From assembly GCF_009749395.1 (NCBI RefSeq), contig NZ_WBIR01000016.1, positions 1 through 64,000 on the forward strand: a stretch of 64,000 bases of DNA, in the 5' to 3' direction. Below are positions 50,998 to 59,895 of the stretch, in pieces. A program made the translations under genes and the position numbers. Each line of letters starts with the position of its first letter. The stretch's first letter is position 1. A model generated the notes under the pieces. That model searched no databases. It had not been told where the DNA came from and saw only the letters and a list, made by a program, of their open reading frames with translations. The stretch is from Agromyces salentinus (GTDB lineage Bacteria; Actinomycetota; Actinomycetes; Actinomycetales; Microbacteriaceae).

Positions 50998-51767
50998 TTC
51001 TGCTTCCTCTCGAGGAACTCGGTCATGCGCCGGAACTTTTCGGGGCTCTCGAAGAGCACCGCCTGCGCCTCGTTGTCGACCGCGGGATGCGCGGACCGCG
51101 GCGCGCGGAACACGCGCTTGGTCGCGATGGTCGCATCGCGATCGTTGCGCGCGATGCGGTCGGCGATCGCGTGCGCCGCGGCGAGGAGCTCCTCGGCCGG
51201 ATGCAGCGCACTGACGAGCCCGATGGCGAGCGCCTCCTCGGCCAGGACCGTACGGCCGGTGAGCAGCATCTCGGCGGCGCGCGCGTCGCCGACGATCTCC
51301 TTCAGTCGCCAGCTCGCCCCGGCCGCGGCCAGGATGCCGAGCCCCGTCTCGGGGTTCCCGATCTTCAGTGACGGCGTCGCGACGCGGAGGTCGGCGGCGT
51401 AGGCGAGCTCCGCGCCCCCACCGAGCGCGTACCCGTCGATCACGGCGATGACCGGCATCGGCAGTTCGGCGATGCGCAGGAACGCGCTCGCGTTGATGCC
51501 GCGGAGCGCATCGGCCGCGCGGCGCTCGCGCAACTGCGCGATGTCGGCGCCCGAGGCGAACACGCCGCCCGCGCCGGTCAGGATCAGGATGCGCGGGATC
51601 GCCTCGAGCTCGGCGCAGAGCAGGTGCAGCGCATCGATCGTGCGCTGGTCGATCGCGTTGCGCACCTCGGGCCGGTCGAGCGTGGCGACGACCCGGTCGG
51701 GGAAGCGCTCCACGCGGAGCGGGGAGGCCTCGGCGCCCGTCGAGGGCTGTGCTGCGGCATCCGTCAT
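50994..51767 (-). CDS. paaF: PaaF-like enoyl-CoA hydratase
   Basis: This 257-residue crotonase has both catalytic glutamates of true hydratases: one in GYALGGGAELAYAADL and one in GNPETGLGI. This distinguishes it from the PaaG-like paralogue at 33.4 kb. It should hydrate 2,3-dehydroadipyl-CoA to 3-hydroxyadipyl-CoA. The ATG overlaps the paaJ stop (ATGA), and the stop overlaps the paaH GTG, so the beta-oxidation enzymes are translationally coupled. About 20 N-terminal residues are variable. Confidence 0.87.
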   Translation of the reverse strand: MTDAAAQPSTGAEASPLRVERFPDRVVATLDRPEVRNAIDQRTIDALHLLCAELEAIPRILILTGAGGVFASGADIAQLRERRAADALRGINASAFLRIAELPMPVIAVIDGYALGGGAELAYAADLRVATPSLKIGNPETGLGILAAAGASWRLKEIVGDARAAEMLLTGRTVLAEEALAIGLVSALHPAEELLAAAHAIADRIARNDRDATIATKRVFRAPRSAHPAVDNEAQAVLFESPEKFRRMTEFLERKQK

Positions 51768-52969
51768 GAGATCGCCTCCACGATGAGGGCCGAGCCCTGG
51801 CCGACGCCGACGCACATGGTCGCGAGTCCGTACCGCGAGCGCTCGCGCTCCATGCGGCCGAGCAGCGTGACCACGAGACGCGAACCCGAGGATCCGAGCG
51901 GATGCCCCAGGGCGATCGCCCCGCCGTCGGCGTTGACGCGCTCGGGGTCGAGGCCGAGCCGGCGCATCGAGGCGATCGACTGCGTGGCGAAGGCCTCGTT
52001 GAGTTCGACGGAGCCGAGGTCGCCCACGGTGAGCCCGGCTCGCGCGAGCGCCTTCTCGGTGGCGGGCACCGGGCCGAGCCCCATGATCTCGGGGGCGATA
52101 CCGGCGGATGCCCCGACCACGATGCGGGCGCGGGGCACGAGGCCGTGGCGCTCGACGGCCTCGGCGCTCGCGACGAGGATCGCGGAGGCGCCGTCGTTGA
52201 GCGAGCTCGCGTTGCCCGCCGTCACGACGGAGCCACCCGCGACGACCGGGCGCAGGCCCGCGAGCGCCTCGAGTGTCGTGTCGCGACGAGGTCCCTCGTC
52301 GACGAGCACCTCGCCGCCACGGGCGAGCGGGACGCCGACGATCTCATCGGCGAAGCGGCCGGCGTCGATCGCGGCCGCGGCGCGCTGCTGCGACCGCAGG
52401 GCGAACTCGTCGGCCTCCGGGCGCGTGATGCCGTCGAGCCTGGCGACCTCCTCCGCGGTCTCGGGCATCGAGAACGTGGCCTTGTCGCGCGCGAGCAGGC
52501 GCGGGTTCGCGAAGCGCCAGCCGATGGACGTGTCGAAGGACGCACCGGGCTTCGCCCAGGCCTTCTCGGGCTTGGCCTGCACCCATGGCGCCCGCGTCAT
52601 GGATTCGACGCCACCGGCGATGACGAGGTCGGCGTCGCCGGCGCGAACGGCCTGTGCCGCCATCGTGATCGCGGACAGGCCCGAGGCGCAGAGGCGGTTG
52701 ACGGTGATGCCAGGCACCGAGTCGGGCAGGCCCGCCAGGAGCACCGACATGCGCGCGACGTTGCGGTTGTCCTCGCCCGCCTGGTTGGCCGCGCCGAGGA
52801 TGACCTCGTCGATCGCCCCGTCCGCCACCGCGGCCGGATCGAGGCCGGCCCTGCGCACGGCCTCCGCCACGACGAGGGCGGCGAGGTCGTCGGGCCTCAC
52901 GGTCGCGAGCGCGCCGCCGTAGCGACCCACCGGCGTGCGCACGCCTCCGACGAGGTAGGCCTCGGGCAT
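51764..52969 (-). CDS. paaJ: PaaJ, 3-oxoadipyl-CoA / 3-oxo-5,6-dehydrosuberyl-CoA thiolase
   Basis: This 401-residue thiolase has the acyl-accepting Cys94 in NRLCASGLSAI, the block GGVESMTRAPW, NEAFATQ, GGAIALGHPLGSSGSR and a final Cys in MCVGVGQG. The MTRAPW block is typical of the beta-ketoadipyl-CoA thiolase group. It cleaves the last intermediates of phenylacetate degradation to acetyl-CoA and succinyl-CoA. ATG at 52969 is 6 nt after AGGAG; an ATG two codons upstream touches it. It heads the paaJ-F-H-Z unit behind the PaaR-like site at 53008. Confidence 0.92.
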   Translation of the reverse strand: MPEAYLVGGVRTPVGRYGGALATVRPDDLAALVVAEAVRRAGLDPAAVADGAIDEVILGAANQAGEDNRNVARMSVLLAGLPDSVPGITVNRLCASGLSAITMAAQAVRAGDADLVIAGGVESMTRAPWVQAKPEKAWAKPGASFDTSIGWRFANPRLLARDKATFSMPETAEEVARLDGITRPEADEFALRSQQRAAAAIDAGRFADEIVGVPLARGGEVLVDEGPRRDTTLEALAGLRPVVAGGSVVTAGNASSLNDGASAILVASAEAVERHGLVPRARIVVGASAGIAPEIMGLGPVPATEKALARAGLTVGDLGSVELNEAFATQSIASMRRLGLDPERVNADGGAIALGHPLGSSGSRLVVTLLGRMERERSRYGLATMCVGVGQGSALIVEAIS

Positions 52970-53007
52970 GTGCATCTCCTGACGTCGTCGTCTCGTCGGA
53001 ATTAGTG

Positions 53008-53021
53008 ACCGACCGTTCAGG
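53008..53021. promoter_or_regulatory. PaaR operator before paaJ
   Basis: ACCGACCGTTCAGG matches the dyad before paaA/paaI at 11 of 14 positions and is flanked by AATTA and TAATT arms. It lies 38 bp before the paaJ start, in the promoter region of the leftward unit. Confidence 0.72.
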
Positions 53022-53074
53022 AAGTAATTATGGCACGGTCGCGAGCCGTCACGCCAGTCGGCCCGGGAACGCGA

Positions 53075-53108
53075 CGCGCCCCGACCCGCGGATGCGGGCC
53101 GGGGCGCG
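53075..53108 (-). terminator. Terminator hairpin after the MFS gene
   Basis: CGCGCCCCGACCCGC (53075-53089) pairs with 53094-53108 at 14 of 15 positions around the loop GGAT. It begins 19 bp beyond the stop of the leftward transporter gene and separates it from paaJ. Confidence 0.8.
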
Positions 53109-53127
53109 ATGGCTCGGAGATCGCCGG

Positions 53128-54447
53128 CTACTCGAGCAGGTCGCGGTCCTTCGTCTCCTTGACGAGCGAGACGCCGATGAGCGAGATGACACTCGCGATC
53201 GCGATGTACAGGCCGATCGTCCACGACTGGCCCGTCGCATTCAGGAGCGACTCGGCGATCATGGGCGCGAACGCGCCACCGAGGATCGCGCCGAGCGCAT
53301 AGCCGATCGAGACGCCCGAGTAGCGGACGCGGGCGGGGAACATCTCCGCGTAGAGCGAGGCCTGCGGGCCGTACGAGAGGCCGAGGCCGAACGTCATGAC
53401 GAACAGGGCCACGAAGTACCAGAGGATCTCGCCGGTGTCGATGAGGAACCACATCGGCACCGCCCAGAGCGCGAGGAACACGTAGCCGATCTGGAAGGTG
53501 CGCACGCGACCGAGCCGGTCGGACACGCGCCCGCCCCAGAGCGTGAAGATCAACCAGCCGAACGACGCGAACGTCGTCGCGAGCAGCACGCTGGGACGGT
53601 CCATGCCGAGCCCGACGACCGCGTACGTCGCGAAGTAGGCGATGAGCAGGTAGCCGGCGGCGTTGTTCGCGATGAAGATGACCGCGGTGAGCACGACCTG
53701 CTTGGTGTTGTTGCGGAACAGCTCGCGGAGGGGCGCGGAGGACTCCTTGCGGCGGCGCAGCAGCTCCTCGAAGACGGGGCTCTCCTCGACGGCGCGGCGG
53801 ATGACGTAGCCGACGATGATCAGCACGATCGAGAGCAGGAACGGGATGCGCCAGCCCCACTCCATGAACGCCTCAGGCGACATCGAGCTCGTGAGCACCC
53901 ACAGCGTGAAGGTCGCGAGGATCATGCCGACCGGGACGCCGATCTGCGGGAAGGCGCCGAAGAAGCCGCGCCGGCCCTTCGGGGCGTGCTCGACCGCCAT
54001 GAGGGCCGCGCCGCCCCACTCGCCGCCGGCCGAGAAGCCCTGCAGGATGCGGAGCAGGATGAGCAGGATCGGCGCGGCGATGCCGATGGCCGCGTAGGTC
54101 GGCAGGAACCCGATGAGCGAGGTCGAGACGCCCATCATGACGAGCGTGAACACGAGCATCCGCTTGCGCCCCAGCTTGTCGCCGAGGTACCCCGCGACGA
54201 TCGCGCCGAGCGGCCGGAACAGGAACGAGATGCCGATCGTGGCGAACGCGAGGACCTGCGCGAGCCCGGGGTTGGACTCGGCCACGGGGGCGAGGAACAG
54301 CGGGGCGAGCACGAGGCCCGCCGCCTGGGCGTAGATGAAGAAGTCGTACCACTCGATCGAGGTGCCGACGAGGGTGCCCGCGAGCACCCTCCGCTCCTCG
54401 GCGGGCATGCGCCCGGTCTGCGTGCGCTCTCTGGCTTCGGTGGACAT
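53128..54447 (-). CDS. MFS metabolite:H+ symporter, candidate phenylacetate importer
   Basis: This 439-residue MFS transporter of the MHS (ProP/ShiA-like) family has twelve predicted helices. Signatures are GTSIEWYDFFIYAQAAGLVLAPLFLAP in helix 1, GYLGDKLGRKRMLVFTL in loop 2-3, LRILQGFSAGGEWGGAALMAVEHAP and WGGRVSDRLGRVRTF. Members import organic acids with protons. A PaaR-type dyad 72 bp upstream and the position beside paaJ argue that it imports phenylacetate or a precursor. ATG at 54447 gives the normal short N-terminus. Confidence 0.87.
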   Translation of the reverse strand: MSTEARERTQTGRMPAEERRVLAGTLVGTSIEWYDFFIYAQAAGLVLAPLFLAPVAESNPGLAQVLAFATIGISFLFRPLGAIVAGYLGDKLGRKRMLVFTLVMMGVSTSLIGFLPTYAAIGIAAPILLILLRILQGFSAGGEWGGAALMAVEHAPKGRRGFFGAFPQIGVPVGMILATFTLWVLTSSMSPEAFMEWGWRIPFLLSIVLIIVGYVIRRAVEESPVFEELLRRRKESSAPLRELFRNNTKQVVLTAVIFIANNAAGYLLIAYFATYAVVGLGMDRPSVLLATTFASFGWLIFTLWGGRVSDRLGRVRTFQIGYVFLALWAVPMWFLIDTGEILWYFVALFVMTFGLGLSYGPQASLYAEMFPARVRYSGVSIGYALGAILGGAFAPMIAESLLNATGQSWTIGLYIAIASVISLIGVSLVKETKDRDLLE

Positions 54448-54519
54448 GCGAACTCCGTTGTTCTGGGCCTGCGGGGAAGGGGGTGCGGCGGCCGGGTCGC
54501 CTGCGTCGCCGACTTCCTG

Positions 54520-54533
54520 ACCGATTGTTCGGT
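54520..54533. promoter_or_regulatory. PaaR operator before the MFS transporter gene
   Basis: ACCGATTGTTCGGT is a perfect ACCGA-N4-TCGGT dyad 72 bp before the transporter ATG. It is the most symmetrical of the four matching sites in the window. Confidence 0.7.
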
Positions 54534-54628
54534 TGGGAATTGAGGGTACGCAACACGGAGGCCTCCGCGCAACCCGAACGGGTGGCACGGCGGAGCCGGG
54601 ACATCCGCCGGACGTCCGCGCGAACGGC

Positions 54629-55705
54629 CTACTCGACCTCGAGCGCCTCTCGACGGCCGGCCTCGCGGGCGTCCTCGACGAGCCGGCTGACCTTCGCGGT
54701 GCGACGCCGACGACCGATGGTGAGTCCGACCACGATGAGCACGAGCGCGAGCAGCAGCACCGACTGCGGCAGCGGGAGCGCCCAGACCGTCACCGTCTGG
54801 GAGGCCGGCTGCACCGCGACCTCCGCGCCGTCGGGGCCGACCGCGCCGGCCTCGACCGAGACCGGAACGCTCACGGGTCCGATCGGCCACACGGCCGGAA
54901 TCGTGAAGCTCAGCGTCCGGCGCTCGCCTGGCAGCAGGTCGGCGCTGGTGGGACCGGTGGCTTCGCCCGCCGGTTCGCCCTCTTCGGCGACCACGAAGCC
55001 CGTCGCGGGGATCCGCTCACCGCCGTACTCGGCGGTTCCCGCGATCGCGACCGCGACGTTGCCGGTGTTCTCGACGACGCCGGTCACCTCGAGCCGGCCC
55101 GGCTGGAACGGATTCCAGGAGATGTCGTACGCGCCGTCGGCATCGAGGGCGACGGTCGCCGCGATCTCACCCGCGACGCGGGTCATCACCCGGAACCCCA
55201 CCCGGCTCTCGACGCCCACCTGCGCGCCATCGCCGGTGGAGGTCGACACCACGGATGCCGCGATGCCCGCGGCGTGATCGCCGGGAGTCGCATCCTCGGG
55301 CACCGTGACGGTGAACGGCACGACCGCCACCTGCCCCGGCGCCACGGTGACCGAGTCGGCGACCTCGATCCACGTGCCGGCGTCGACGGACGGCTGGTCG
55401 GAGGGCAGCATGTTGAAGCGACCGGTCGACGTCAGGTATCCGTCGGCCGCGGTGATGGCGAAGGTCACCTCCTCGTCACCGAGGTTGTGCACCGCGAGGT
55501 GATCGGCCGCCGACGCTCCGGGGTCGAGCTCGAGCTCCACCCGGGAGCGACCGTCGGGCCCAGCGGCATCCGCCGGCGAGACCGACCAGGTGATCGGTGC
55601 CGCCGTCTCCTCCTCCGCCCAGGCCGCGGGCGATGCGAGCGCCCCCGCGAGGGCGAGCGCGATGGTGGCCGCGACGGCCAGGCCGGCGGGGAGGAGACGA
55701 CGCAT
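54629..55705 (-). CDS. DUF916-like (WxL-associated) cell-surface protein
   Basis: This is a 358-residue protein with a signal peptide (cleavage near ASPAAWA-EEE), two beta-sandwich regions and a C-terminal membrane anchor (LPQSVLLLALVLIVVGLTIG) followed by a basic cytoplasmic tail. The N-terminal part (ITWSVSPADAAGPDGRSRVELELDPGASAADHLAVHNLGDEEVTFAI) matches the DUF916 pattern known from WxL-protein operons of Firmicutes, where it binds peptidoglycan or partner proteins. It follows the WxL-like gene by 6 bp and so is co-expressed with it. Its role in an actinobacterium is unknown. Confidence 0.75.
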   Translation of the reverse strand: MRRLLPAGLAVAATIALALAGALASPAAWAEEETAAPITWSVSPADAAGPDGRSRVELELDPGASAADHLAVHNLGDEEVTFAITAADGYLTSTGRFNMLPSDQPSVDAGTWIEVADSVTVAPGQVAVVPFTVTVPEDATPGDHAAGIAASVVSTSTGDGAQVGVESRVGFRVMTRVAGEIAATVALDADGAYDISWNPFQPGRLEVTGVVENTGNVAVAIAGTAEYGGERIPATGFVVAEEGEPAGEATGPTSADLLPGERRTLSFTIPAVWPIGPVSVPVSVEAGAVGPDGAEVAVQPASQTVTVWALPLPQSVLLLALVLIVVGLTIGRRRRTAKVSRLVEDAREAGRREALEVE

Positions 55706-55711
55706 GGTTTC

Positions 55712-56338
55712 CTACTCGAACAGGGACAGGGTCAGGATTGCGGCGTAGTTGCCGGGCGCGACGGTCACGGGGGTGCGCAGGAACAGGTCGGCGTTCGCGG
55801 TCCACTGCCCCTCGGGCGCGACCTCGCTGGACTCCCATGCCGATGCGAACAGCTCCTGGTCGACGAGGCCGAACGGGTCGGATGATCCCTCGTCCATGAC
55901 GGTGTCGACGGGGTCTCCCTCGGAGACGAGGCCGAGGTCGCCGCCGTCGAGCAGGCGCGGAGCCCAGCCGAGGTGGCCTGCGCCGATCTCGGCCTGACCC
56001 GCGTCGCCGGCGAAGCCGCTCGAGGAGCCGAGGACGTACCAGGCGGCGCCTTCGGGGATCTCGTCCGCGGTGCGCGTGTCGGTGATCGTCACGGTGGGCA
56101 GTGTACCCGTGAACTGCCGGACGGTCTCGGTCGAGCCCGTCTCCACGAGCGCGGTCGAGGCGCTCGCGACGGTCATCGCCAGCACGCCGGGCTCGGCGAT
56201 CTCGGGGATGGCGACCTGCACGTCGACCGTGCTGTCGCCGTGGTTCTCCTCGGCCGCCGCGACACCGGCGACGCCGACGAGCATCAGGGCGCCGACGCCG
56301 ATCGCACAGGCGCGGGCTGCGATTCGCAGGTTCTTCAT
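55712..56338 (-). CDS. WxL-like secreted beta-protein
   Basis: This 208-residue secreted protein has a signal peptide (MKNLRIAARACAIGVGALML, cleavage after GVAAA). The mature part is beta-rich. The C-terminal pattern WTANADLFLRTPVTVAPGNYAAILTLSLFE is like the end of the WxL domain, although strict W-x-L motifs are absent (AAWYVLGSSSGF instead). AAGGAAA precedes the ATG. It lies 62 bp after the GH110 gene and 6 bp before the DUF916-like gene, suggesting a surface assembly expressed with the glycosidases. Confidence 0.65.
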   Translation of the reverse strand: MKNLRIAARACAIGVGALMLVGVAGVAAAEENHGDSTVDVQVAIPEIAEPGVLAMTVASASTALVETGSTETVRQFTGTLPTVTITDTRTADEIPEGAAWYVLGSSSGFAGDAGQAEIGAGHLGWAPRLLDGGDLGLVSEGDPVDTVMDEGSSDPFGLVDQELFASAWESSEVAPEGQWTANADLFLRTPVTVAPGNYAAILTLSLFE

Positions 56339-56400
56339 GTGGTGTTTCCTTCTCTTGTTCTCTGGTGGGATCGATGGCGAGCGGATGCTGCGCCGTGAGG

Positions 56401-59400
56401 TCAGCCGCAGTCGGATGCCGCGTACGGGGCATCCGTCGTCTGCGTGATGGTCGAACCGTCGACCACGGCCGTGAGCGTCACCGCGACCGAGCCGGCCTCG
56501 ATGTCGGCCTGTCGCGTCGTGAACGTGTGCGTGCCGTTCGCTCCCGGGGCGATCGAGGGGAGCGTCTTCGTGCCGTAGTCGGACTCGAGCTCGGCGGCGA
56601 GCGGCATGTCCTCGGCGCTCTGCACTCGCACGGCCACGACCGACTTCCGCGCGACGCAGCGCGTGCTCGCGGTGACCTCGACGTCCAGCTCGGGCTCGGC
56701 GGCGGGTCGACTGCCGACGACGACGCCGGGCTTCAGCGAGACGACCGTCCATCGATAGGTCTGGCTGTCGCCGTTCGGGGCGATCGTCCTGGCCTGGATC
56801 ACGTTCGGACCGGCGGACAGGGGCAGGTCGATCGCGCCGGCACCGAGCTCGATCGGGCGATCGTCGACCGTCAGGACCACGCGGGTGTCGTCGTCGACCG
56901 CGGCAAGTGTGGTCGAGACCCGGTCGACGTCGGCGGGGACGACCGCGAGCCAGGACCGCGGGGCGACGGGCGCACCGAAGTCGACGCCCAGCCACGTCGG
57001 TTCCTCGAGGGCCGCCGCGAGTCGCATCTCGACGGGCTCCGGCACCGCGTCGAAGAACGGTACGGCCCGCCCGTCGACCTGCAGGCCGCTCATGACGAAC
57101 GCCGCGGGAGTCGAGCCCGTTGCGAACGGGCCGTCGGCCATCACGCCGACGCGCGGTGCTGCCGCACCCACGGCCGCGTTCGTGATCGTGCCGATGGTGG
57201 TGAAGTCGACGCCGTTCGCGGAGTAGCTGCCCGTGAAGGAGTCGCCGTTGCGCACGATCTTGAGCCAGATGTCCGGCGTCGAAGGCGCGGGGATGCGCGT
57301 GTTCTCGTTGGGCGATCCCGCTGCCTCGGTGACGAGGGCGAGCTGGGGCGTCCCGTTGGCATGCTTGCGATGGAGCGCCACGTAGTTCTCGTCGTCGACG
57401 TAGTAGACGAGTCCCGCCTCCTCGTAGAACGACTTCGTCGCGCCGCTCATCTTGACGACGACCTCGTTCGGCGTCGCGCCGCCCGAGTCGCGCAGCAGGA
57501 TCCCGTTCGAGGAGTTCTGCGTCGCCCACAGCGTGCCGCCGCCTGAGAGCAGCCGGATCGAGTCGGGCGCGACGGCCGACCAGCGCGACGCGTCCTCGCG
57601 GATCCAACTGAGGCCGGCGGCCAGGGGCACGGTGGGCGCCTGCGTCATCGCGTCGGCGTTCACGGCGAACGGGTCGTTGCCGGTCACCTCGGATGCCGCG
57701 GTGTTCGTCGAGACGCGAACGTTGAATCCAGGCGCGTAGGTGTTGTCGCTGAACTCGAAGCGGTGGCTCCCGTTCATCGAGAACAGCGCCGTTCGCGAGG
57801 ACTTCGATGGGTCGGGGCTCGTCGTCGGCCCGTACCATCCGACCGTGTTGTTCGTGAACGCCAGGTCGGACACCGACTTCGCGTTGATCAGCTGCGTGCC
57901 CGGCAGCAGGTTGAACCGGTTCGCGTCGATGCGCACATTCCGGTGCACGGTGCGGTCGGGTTCGGTGCTGCCGTTCGTAGGGTCGAAGAAGATCACCGGA
58001 GCACTGGTGGTGGGCCGGTCGAAGATGTTCTCGCGGATGACGAGGTCTTCGACGCCGCCCGACTCGTACCAGCTCGCCGCGTCGCCCGAGACGTAGATGC
58101 TGGCCATGCCGGCCTGGTCGAACAGGTTCCGCTCGATGAGCACCGGCTTCGGCGTGGTCACGAGGATGCCGCGGGTCGGAACGGACGTGAACGTGTTGCC
58201 CGCGATGCGCACTTCAGGCGTGTACGTGAGGCTCTCGGCCGCATGCGTGTCGACCTGGATGCCCTCGGGCGCTCGATCGAGCGTCACCGTCATCTGCGTG
58301 AGGCTCGTGTCGCGGTCGTAGCCGCTCGGACCGCTCACGCCCGTGACCGTGTACTCGTCGCCGGCGACCGGGAGCATCGTGCCACGGTTGACGAAGCGCA
58401 GCGTGTCACCGGGGTAGAACTGCGGGAAGCCCGCGCTCTGGTGGTGCATGTACTGCAGCGTCACCTGCTTGTTCGCGATGTCGACCGCCTTGACCTGCAT
58501 GTACGTGCCGTGGATGTTGATGGGGTCGTCGTGCGGGTTGTCGAAGAGGGAGTTGAGGATCTGGACCTTTCCGCCCACACCCGACATCTGCAGGTAGTCG
58601 GCGAAGCCCGAGGTCTGCCGCCACGTGCCGGCGTCGGTCTTGAACCGCACGCCGTCGAGCGTGACGTTGTGCGCCATCTGCGCGACCATGCCGAAGCCGT
58701 GCAGGTAGCCGAACTCGAGGTCGACGAGGTCGGTGTTCCTGCTCTCGAACGCGAAGATGCCGGGGGTGTCGCGGTAGGTCGGTCGAAGCTCGTAGACCTC
58801 ACCGCGGCCGCCGGGGTCGGCGCCGCCGGAGTAGGTCACCCGAAGCCGGTTGTCGCCGAGTTCCGAGACACCTGTGGAATTCGTCCACACGGGGGACGAG
58901 GTTCGATAGGTCTGGCCCGTGGCGAGATGGCGTCGCTGGTTGTGCCCCTGCGTGGCCCAACCGGGTTCGTAGCGCCAGTACGGCTGCCCGGTCGTGGGGC
59001 TGGTCTCGCCGAGGAAGGCGGCCCGGCCGTTGCTGATCTCGTATCGCGTGCCCGGCGGCACCTGGATGTCGCGGTACGGCACGCCGTTCGCGACGCCCGT
59101 GCCGAGCACGGTGAGGTCGATCGTGTTCGGCGCGACCCAGTCGGTGCCGAAGCGGGTGAAGGTGACGTCCTCGGAGCGGATGGACGCGATCTGCGTCTGC
59201 AGGCCGTGGAAGTTGAACTTCGAGCCCTCCCCGTCGACGATGACATCGGACATGTCCTCGATCAGGATGCCGATGTTCTTGATGCGCGGGCCGGCGTCGG
59301 CTCCGGTCGTGTTCGAGACGTACAGCTCGCGCTTCTCGGTCTGCTCCGGGTAGATCTCGTACGTGCCGTACGGGAAGAGGATCGTGACCGGCCCGTCGAG

Positions 59401-59694
59401 CCCCTTCGCGTGCCGCACGGCGTCGGCGATCGCCGCGGCGGAATCGTGCGCGCCCGACGGATCGGCGCCGAAGTCCGTGACGTCGACGACGGCGCGTTCG
59501 GCGGCGTGCTCCGCCATGGTCGAGGTGTCGGCTTCGGCCGGGGCCGAGGAGCCGTACCCGGCGGTTGCGGGAGTGACGGGTGCGCCGTCCTCCGCGCTCG
59601 CGGCGGTCGGGGCGATGATGGCCGCGGCCAAGGCGGCTGTCGCGGCGATGACGCCGAGCGGGATCGCCCGCGGCGAGCGTGATTTCGTGCGCAT
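56401..59694 (-). CDS. Secreted GH110 alpha-1,3-galactosidase
   Basis: This is a 1097-residue exported enzyme with a signal peptide at residues 1-37 and a GH110 parallel beta-helix. The helix region begins VVDVTDFGADPSGAHDSAAAI and includes LYVSNTTGADAGPRIKNIGILIEDM, GYLHGFGMVAQMAHNVTLDGVRF and the active-site block NPHDDPINIHGTYMQV with Asp389-Asp390. GH110 enzymes remove terminal alpha-1,3-linked galactose. A laminin-G/concanavalin-like region (about 700-900) and a beta-sandwich (about 900-1000) follow. The last 95 residues (56401-56688) form a domain shared with the adjacent galactanase. GGAAGG precedes the ATG. It probably starts a transcript with the WxL-like and DUF916-like genes. Confidence 0.85.
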   Translation of the reverse strand: MRTKSRSPRAIPLGVIAATAALAAAIIAPTAASAEDGAPVTPATAGYGSSAPAEADTSTMAEHAAERAVVDVTDFGADPSGAHDSAAAIADAVRHAKGLDGPVTILFPYGTYEIYPEQTEKRELYVSNTTGADAGPRIKNIGILIEDMSDVIVDGEGSKFNFHGLQTQIASIRSEDVTFTRFGTDWVAPNTIDLTVLGTGVANGVPYRDIQVPPGTRYEISNGRAAFLGETSPTTGQPYWRYEPGWATQGHNQRRHLATGQTYRTSSPVWTNSTGVSELGDNRLRVTYSGGADPGGRGEVYELRPTYRDTPGIFAFESRNTDLVDLEFGYLHGFGMVAQMAHNVTLDGVRFKTDAGTWRQTSGFADYLQMSGVGGKVQILNSLFDNPHDDPINIHGTYMQVKAVDIANKQVTLQYMHHQSAGFPQFYPGDTLRFVNRGTMLPVAGDEYTVTGVSGPSGYDRDTSLTQMTVTLDRAPEGIQVDTHAAESLTYTPEVRIAGNTFTSVPTRGILVTTPKPVLIERNLFDQAGMASIYVSGDAASWYESGGVEDLVIRENIFDRPTTSAPVIFFDPTNGSTEPDRTVHRNVRIDANRFNLLPGTQLINAKSVSDLAFTNNTVGWYGPTTSPDPSKSSRTALFSMNGSHRFEFSDNTYAPGFNVRVSTNTAASEVTGNDPFAVNADAMTQAPTVPLAAGLSWIREDASRWSAVAPDSIRLLSGGGTLWATQNSSNGILLRDSGGATPNEVVVKMSGATKSFYEEAGLVYYVDDENYVALHRKHANGTPQLALVTEAAGSPNENTRIPAPSTPDIWLKIVRNGDSFTGSYSANGVDFTTIGTITNAAVGAAAPRVGVMADGPFATGSTPAAFVMSGLQVDGRAVPFFDAVPEPVEMRLAAALEEPTWLGVDFGAPVAPRSWLAVVPADVDRVSTTLAAVDDDTRVVLTVDDRPIELGAGAIDLPLSAGPNVIQARTIAPNGDSQTYRWTVVSLKPGVVVGSRPAAEPELDVEVTASTRCVARKSVVAVRVQSAEDMPLAAELESDYGTKTLPSIAPGANGTHTFTTRQADIEAGSVAVTLTAVVDGSTITQTTDAPYAASDCG

Positions 59695-59845
59695 GAATGC
59701 CTTCCAGTGCGTCATTGAACAGCGATGGCTAGATTCAATGTGGAATGCGGCGCCGACAATGTCAAGCAAAAGATCTGATGTCTGTGTCTCGAAACCGGCT
59801 CTACGAGAACGAATCTTCGGGTATCGCGCTGAGAGTTCCGATCTT

Positions 59846-59890
59846 TCGGGCGGCATCCGCTCGATCACAAGACCGACGGATGCCGCCCGA
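59846..59890 (-). terminator. Terminator hairpin after the galactanase gene
   Basis: TCGGGCGGCATCCG (59846-59859) and its exact complement (59877-59890) are separated by 17 nt, starting 5 bp beyond the stop of the leftward galactanase gene. The stem is built from the window-wide motif GCGGCATCCG. Confidence 0.75.
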
Positions 59891-59895
59891 CAAGA

